NCBI RefSeq assembly: GCF_009727055.1
Contig: NC_052359.1
Coordinates: 22,094,890 to 22,158,889 of the forward strand
Origin: Benincasa hispida
Lineage: Eukaryota; Streptophyta; Magnoliopsida; Cucurbitales; Cucurbitaceae
DNA length: 64,000 nucleotides
Direction: 5' to 3'
Below, piece by piece: positions 57,987-64,000 of the stretch (position 1 is its first letter; each line of letters begins with the position of its first letter). Both the position numbers and the translations under genes were made by a program. The notes beneath the pieces were generated by a model. It was given only the letters and a program-made list of their open reading frames with translations, did no database searches and was not told the origin of the DNA.

Positions 57987-58030
57987 TTGAAGACAATGTG
58001 TGTTTAAAAAGTTGGGGGTCGGGTATTCGG
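57987..58030 (+). other. Polypurine-like 3' signature of a plus-strand Gypsy element
   Basis: ATTGAAGACAATGTGTG then AAAAAGTTGGGGGTCGGG is the kind of sequence found after the last ORF of Athila-like elements, before the 3' LTR. It has the orientation of the gag at 46015-47871, so it may be the distant 3' end of that element. Confidence 0.4.
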
Positions 58031-58089
58031 ATTTGGCAAATCTTTTTCGTGATTATATAGTTTTGTATTCTTAAGCATTGTGCTCAGAT

Positions 58090-58611
58090 AAACTTGACCA
58101 ATGAGAGAAATCCTTGATGTGTGTAAGACTCTATACCAACTTGACCAAGGTGAGATATCCCTTACAAGTTATTTTGTGGAGGTGAAAAATATAAGTGCAA
58201 AATTCAATGCTTTAATGCCAATTAGCATTGATCCCGAAGTTTTGATAATTCAACGTGAAAAACTGTTCATCATGAGTTTTTTAGTTGGACTTACATCTAA
58301 ATATGAGATGGTCCAAGATTAAGTTTTTCCAAGCTCAAACATCTCATCATTGGAAGAGGCTTATACTCGAATACTTTGTACAGAGAATCCACAAGTAGCT
58401 ATGTCATCTGATTCTAGCAATGCTTTGATTGGATAAGCGGATGATTATAGAGGTAATAAAGGGGTTAGCTAAAATAACTCCAAAGGTTATCCCAGTACTC
58501 AATGATCAAATTCAGAAGATGTTATCAATTATTACTGTCATAAACTTAGCCATATGGAATGTGACTACATGACATTATTGAATAAGGGTCAGAGGGTGTC
58601 ATTTGCACATG
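58090..58611 (+). pseudogene. Copia gag fragment, copy 2
   Basis: About 90% identical by eye to 43890-44390. It reads LDVCKTLYQLDQ, FLVGLTSKYEMVQD and YYCHKLSHME. Stops at 58320-58322, 58470-58472 and 58503-58505 occur at the same codons as in copy 1. The N-terminal third present in copy 1 is missing here. It runs without a gap into the Gypsy LTR copy 2 at the same junction (ACATG then TGATAGCACC). Confidence 0.8.
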
Positions 58612-59951
58612 TGATAGCACCGAAAATGTGTTATCTTTCTCTTCTTAATTTGGGATCGTTAGTCTATTTAATGAGCTTAATTGATGGTTTTATAGGTCCC
58701 GGATGTATAAGAGGTAAAGTGAGGTGTTCGGTGCGAAAAGATGATAAAAGGGCTAAATTTGAAGCAAAATTGCACTAAGGGAGAAAAAATGTCGAGAAAT
58801 TAATAACTGTCCTTGGTGGGAGTATAGTGTTACACTCAAAGGCAGTAGCCTCACTTTTAGGGGAACTAGGGGAGCATAGCTACACTAGATGAAGTGTAGC
58901 GTTATGCTCGAAGAAAGAAGCATGGCATTCGAGGCAAGTGCTACAACTTAACGATGCTCTATAGAGCGTAGTTACGCTCTAAACTCTGATGGAGATGCAT
59001 GGTGTGCACGCACGTAAGAGCATAGGCCTTAGCATTGCTACGCTAAGGTCCTACGCTTCGGTAACCTAAAGACCAATGTAGTTGCGCTCGGTCGAGCATA
59101 ACTATGCTATGAGCCTGTTATAAAATGTTTTCTTTGCCCAATTTGAGGAAGATCACACTATTTTTCTATTTTCTTCACCTGTATATATTCTTCTCCTCTC
59201 CACTATGACAGTTAGTTTTATTCCAATTTTGTCAACAATAAGCTTCAACACTTGATTTAGAGAATGATGAAGGGCTAAGAAGTAAGAACTTAGCTTGGGT
59301 TTTTTAGCTTATTTCCTTTCCTTTAGGGTTCTTGAGACTTTGGTTTGTAATTTGGTAAGATTTGTTGATATTATGGAGATTTCATCTTGCATCTATTCTT
59401 CAATCTTTCTTTCATGGGAATATCTGAAAAATTAGACGTGGTGGTTTGATTGATTGATTTTGATTAGCCCTAATTTGTAATCGTTTGGTAGTTAATCACC
59501 TAGAAGTAAAGATTAAGTAAGGTTGTGAAGTTAAATAGGGGTTCCAATTAATAAGCATTCTTTTTCTAATCTAAGTGAGTTGGCTAAGTTGCAATTGGGA
59601 AATTTCATGCTCATTTTATGATTAAGTCTGTGATAGAATTATAAGGCATGGAAAAAACTTGATCTACTCAAGCTAAGTGTTTGTTTAATTGAAAAATTCA
59701 CACAATTCACTCAACTCACACTCTATGCATTCAATTTACTCTACATCATTTTATTTCGTACAATTTACGTTTATTTAGCATCACCAATAACAAACCCCCT
59801 GGTTACTTTCTGTAAGCTTTGAGTTTAGAAATCTTACCGGCTCTCTATGGGTCGACTTCGTACTTCCTTTTGCAATATTTAGTGGAGTAAGACCCATAAT
59901 TTTATTTGGTTCAGATCGTAGGGTTTTACGACACTTTATTGGCTTCGACCA
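58612..59951 (+). repeat. Ty3/Gypsy LTR, copy 2
   Basis: It starts TGATAGCACCGAAAATGTG and ends GGCTTCGACCA, matching 44391-45890 at roughly 80% by eye. An internal gap of about 155 bp lies where copy 1 has 45358-45510. No clear primer-binding site follows: the next bases GTATGTTGC may be a decayed target duplication of ACATG or a very decayed PBS. A Copia LTR begins 12 bp further on. Confidence 0.6.
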
Positions 59952-59963
59952 GTATGTTGCTTT

Positions 59964-61610
59964 TGAAGGATCTCATACCGAGATTTCCATGAGCGTGTTC
60001 AGATCGCTCCAATTTCACAGTGACTGAAATAAGAATGATATACATTCAACACATACAATTATGCACATATATCTAATTATCGGCATGCTCAGAACACAAT
60101 AAATAATAGGGAAAGGATTGCATACCAGTTAAAGACTGTCTTCTAACTTTAGAATCCCAACGCAGCGGATCCTTCCAACAGATCTACCAACACCCGACAG
60201 GAACGTCGACTGCAACAGCACGATCAACACGAACACGAACGCTGTAGCGGGGACGACACCACCACTAATGAACCCCAGGTATTCTCAAAGAGAAAACCAA
60301 AGAGTGTTCTTTGGTGAGTTTGGTAGAGGACGGAGGACAACGTTCGTGTAGAGAATAAGCAAGTAGGAGATAATATAGTGCTATCGTATAGGAAAAATGC
60401 TTATCACATACAGGAGCTACACAATCGTGTATGAAAAGCTGAATGATCATTTAGGAAAAACGTATGATCGTTTAGAGAATCGTAAGGTAGACGATCGTTT
60501 AGATGGAGAAGCAACTATTGCATAGGCTCTCGGTCGATTGTTTCACGAATTATTTTGGGCGGTCGAAGCAATATTGAATTTACCCTAAAAAAATGAAAAA
60601 ACCTATCGATTACAATAATCGATGATGCCCACTACCTACGTCCGAACGTGGAAAAAATTGGTTAATTATCCTATAATTAATCAATTAATTAATAAATAAA
60701 TATCATCATATTATATTTATATCATATAGTTTGATATCACATATCTACTATAGTATTTTCTCCTCTACTTAATATAAATTGTATTTATATCTAATTTCCT
60801 CCAAAATAATGTATCTCATACATTTAGCCAATTATATCATATATAATTAACCAGTCCAATTATATCATATATAATTGAACTTCCTCTTGTCAATTTGAAC
60901 ATTTCAAATTAACCCAAACATTGGTTCTCGACTTTATCCAAGCTACTCAGGGGACCTAAGGGACCTGTGACTCGAAGCTCCAACGGTACGTGAATAGCTG
61001 ACTAAACTAGCCGAGATCCACCATCCGTTAACTGTCAATGATTCCACTAAAGACCAATAACTGAACTCTTCTTACCACAGATATATTTCTGTGTCCATTG
61101 GATATAACCAATCATGAGTACGATGACCCTTCACAGATGCTCGTAAGTACAGCTAGGTCAATTTACCGTTTTGCCCCTGTAGTTATATCTCACTCCTTAA
61201 GTACCACTGATTCCTCTAATGAACAATACAACATAGTCCAACTATGTGTGAACACCTTTCGGGCCAAGAGAAGGTATGTGATGTCACATTGTTCAAGCCC
61301 CGGAATCAGCCCTAGGGAGCCATCTATCTACTTACCCCTGCCTCGAGGAAGTAGTGAATTCCATCTTGTGTAGTTGAGTTCCCAGCTCCCAAATCAGACG
61401 AATCCCCACAATGGTAGGTTTGAATCGACGACCTGGCCACTCGCACCCATATAAATCAAAGGACCGCCCTCAATGGTAGGAGTTCCCAACTCACTCAGAA
61501 TTGAAGTCATATTACCTATGATCATCCTAGTGAAGTGAAGTCTCTGTCATGAACGGTGTTATATAACGAGACATACAAAACAATAAACTAGGGCATAAAA
61601 GCCCAGTACA
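59964..61610 (-). repeat. 3' LTR of the right-end Copia element
   Basis: On the minus strand it starts TGTACTGGGCTTTTATG right after a purine stretch (GGGCAAGTGGAAGA) and ends GAGATCCTTCA. It lies immediately downstream of the minus-strand Copia pol remains. Compared with the LTR at 56402 it lacks about 390 bp near its start. It carries several ACGATCGTTTAG-like words near 60465-60510. Confidence 0.75.
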
Positions 61611-61639
61611 AAAAAATCTTCCACTTGCCCTAGTCCAAC

Positions 61640-64000
61640 CACGGGCGATCTTATAGACCCATGCTTCGTAGGTGATCCTCAAATACTGTAGCCATGAGAG
61701 CCTTCGTAAACGGGTCAAACATTGTGCTATGTAGCGATCTACGTGACGATCACGTCCCCTTGATACACTATCTCGCGGATCAGATGATACTTCCACTCTA
61801 TGTGTTTGCCACGCCGGTGACTCCTTGGCTCCTTGGAGTTTACCACTGCCCCACTATTATCACAATAGAGGGTAATGAGCCCTAGACATATCTGGAAAAA
61901 ATTCCAGGTCTGTCAAGAACTTCCTGAGTCAAACAGCTTCCTTAGCAACTTTGCAAGTTGTTACGTACTCCGCCTCTATAGTGGAGTCGGCGATGCACCC
62001 CTGCTTAGTGCTTCGTCATACTACAGCTCCTCCGTTAAGAGTAAAGATTGACCCTGATGTGGACTTGCGAGAGTCGTTATCAGTCTGAAAGTTAGAATCT
62101 GTGTATCCTGTAAGGATAAAATCCCTCGAACTATACACGAGCATGTAGTCCCTTGTTCTCCGAAGATACTCGAGGATGTTCTTCACTGCGATCCAGTGAC
62201 CTTGGCTTGGGTTAGACTGATACCTACTGACTATGCCCACAATGTAGCAGATGTCTGGACGAGTACAGAACATCACGTACATCAAACTACCAACGGTAGA
62301 TGCATATGGGACCCGTCTCATCTCCTCAACCTCTTGAGGCGTCTTAGGACACATTTCCTTAGACAAAGTGACTCCATGCCTGAATAACAGTAGGCCCCTC
62401 TTGGAGTCCTGCATCAAGTACTTGAGTAACATCTTGTCAATGTACGATGCTTGAGACAGTGCTAGCACTTTGTTCTTACGATCCTGAAATATTTGTATAC
62501 CTAGAACAAACTGAGCCTCTCCCAAATATTTCATTTAGAATTGGGTCGCTAGCCAGTTCTTAACTGCAGTCAGTAGACCTACATCATTCCCAATGAGTAG
62601 GATATCGTCTATATACAACACTAAGAAGACTACTGAAACGTTGATGATCTTCTTGTATATACATGGTTCATTAACGTTTTGGTCAAAACTATACGACTTG
62701 ATTGCAATATCAAACCGTATGTTCCAAGACGCCTGTTTCAGTCCATAAATGGACCGATTCGATTTGCAAACCTTTTTCTCTTGACCTTGGACTATGAATC
62801 CCTCGGGCTGCACCACATAAATGGTCTCCTCAAGATTGCCATTCAGAAAGGCCGTCTTGACGTCCATTTGCCAGATCTCANGGCTGCACCACATAAATGG
62901 TCTCCTCAAGATTGCCATTCAGAAAGGCCGTCTTGACGTCCATTTGCCAGATCTCATAATTATAATATGCTGCAATGGACAAGAGGATGAGGATCGACTT
63001 TAACATGGCAACAGGCGAGAAAGTCACCTCATAGTCGACTCCCTCTACCTGGGTATAACCCTTTGCCATAAGTCGAGCCTTGAAGGTTTGTACATTCCCA
63101 TCAGCACCCCGTTTGCACTTGTAGATCCATTTACAACCTATAGGGTGAACCCCATCAGGCTGATCTACAAGATCCCATACTGAGTTGAAGTACATCGACT
63201 CCATCTCGAGATCCATGGCCTTGACCCATTCGTCCCGGTCTACATCCTCAATTTCCTTCTTATAAGATAACGGATCCTCAACGTCGCCATCTGCTACCAT
63301 AGCAAGAATTTCAGTGAAATCCAAATAGCGTATTGGTAGGTTTGCAACCCACCCACTATGTCGAGGTTCCCTCAACTCTTGAGGTGGAACCGACCTACTG
63401 GATGAACTCACATCAATAACTCTTGTTGATGTAGCAAGCTCTTCAACAAATCTTGTTGAAGTTTCAGTAGTTTCATTGGAAAGTTCACGTAACACGACTT
63501 TGCTTCGTGGACTGTGCTCTCTTATATGATCCTCCTCCAAGAAAGTAGCTTTTGTTAAAACAAACACCCTATTTTCCATTGGATCATAAAAACAATCCCC
63601 TCTTGTACCTTTGGGGCAGCCTACAAAAAGGCAAAATCTCGACCGTGGTTCTAACTTCTTAGGATTAGCCTCAAGCACATGTGCAGGACAACCCCAAATG
63701 TGGAAGTGACGTAAACTAGCTTTACGCCTATTCCATAACTCCAGAGGTGTTCTTGCAACACTCTTGGAGGGAACACAATTGAGTATGTACACCGCAGTCT
63801 GCGAACCCCCAAAATGAGTCTGGTAAGGAAGCGTAACTCATCATCGAGCGAACCATGTCTAACAAGGTCCTATTTCTCCTCTCTGCTACACCATTCTGCT
63901 GAAGTGTACCCGACGCTGAGAGTTGGGAAACGATTCTATGTTCTATCAAATAGTCCTGGAATGCCGAGTCCAAAAACTCTCCACCCCGATCCGATCGAAG
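61640..64000 (-). pseudogene. Copia pol (integrase, reverse transcriptase, RNase H), 5' part beyond the window
   Basis: Reading leftwards from the window end, the integrase C-half (GTLQQNGVAERRNRTLLDMV, FHIWGCPAHVLEANPKKLEP) is at 62990-63973. RT follows with GCKWIYKCKRGADGNVQTFK, WQMDVKTAFLNGNLEETIYV and the catalytic VLYIDDILLIGND near 62580-62620. Then come YLGEAQFVLGIQIF and CTRPDICYIVG, and RNase H (STSGSIFTLNGG; further left DSTIEAEYV, LYCDNSGAVVNSKE, KHIEWKYHLIRE). Stops occur at about 62532-62535, at 62013-62015 (TGA for the expected Trp after GGAVV) and further left, with a frameshift near 61870. The tract with an N at 62881 is probably an assembly fault, not a mutation. The 3' LTR follows at 61610. 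Confidence 0.85.
62806..62956. repeat. 75-bp exact duplication around a single N (assembly seam)
   Basis: 62806-62880 and 62882-62956 are identical, starting GGCTGCACCACATAAATGG and ending GCCAGATCTCA, with N at 62881. The copy splits the Copia reverse transcriptase frame, which is continuous if one copy and the N are dropped. This is what is expected when two overlapping contigs are joined without merging the overlap. Confidence 0.9.

Noticed and set aside
62878..62918. True internal duplication in the Copia reverse transcriptase
   Set aside because: The copies are identical over 75 bp and separated by an N, which indicates an assembly join rather than a mutation.

Overview
This is plant nuclear DNA. 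The only convincing host gene has short exons, canonical introns, and the domain order of a plant splicing factor. Everything else is transposable-element debris in AT-rich sequence. The LTR families (for example the Copia-type LTRs at 50056-52066, 56402-57984 and 59964-61610) look to me like those of cucurbits, so a cucurbit such as Cucumis or Benincasa is my best guess; this is recognition, not proof.

Layout. 1-4980 is a transposon graveyard: a dead plant-mobile-domain (PMD) gene on the minus strand, a fragment of Mutator-like (MULE) transposase on the plus strand, an LTR-like block, and two long inverted arms built of short tandem repeats. 5304-18876 (+) is a nine-exon gene for a ZRSR2/U2AF35-related splicing factor of 808 codons (plants: CCCH zinc finger protein 5 / RGH3-like). 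Its third intron has a GC-AG border, its fourth is 7.4 kb long and filled by broken LINEs with a hAT transposon nested inside, and its eighth holds a 1.1-kb TIR element. 18877-42880 is about 24 kb of AT-rich DNA in which I see no gene. It carries MITEs and fold-back elements (two copies of one hAT-type MITE still have 8-bp target duplications), dispersed short repeats, a 0.39-kb tandem duplication and microsatellites.

42880-64000 is a nest of LTR retrotransposons: a dead Copia gag; a plus-strand Ty3/Gypsy element (LTR, primer-binding site, gag, protease) whose gag is split by a clean 719-bp TIR transposon; a minus-strand Athila-like Gypsy element landed in its protease region; a solo Copia-type LTR with a perfect 5-bp target duplication inside the LTR of that Gypsy; a second copy of the Copia-gag plus Gypsy-LTR unit; and a minus-strand Copia element running off the right end. 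The last contains a single N flanked by two identical 75-bp sequences, almost certainly an assembly seam.

I found no new biochemical system. The observations most worth a second look are the duplicated unit in which a dead Copia gag (three shared nonsense codons) adjoins a Gypsy LTR, the TIR transposon in gag, the GC-AG intron and 7.4-kb TE-filled intron in a splicing-factor gene, the MULE/PMD inverted-repeat block, and the assembly seam.
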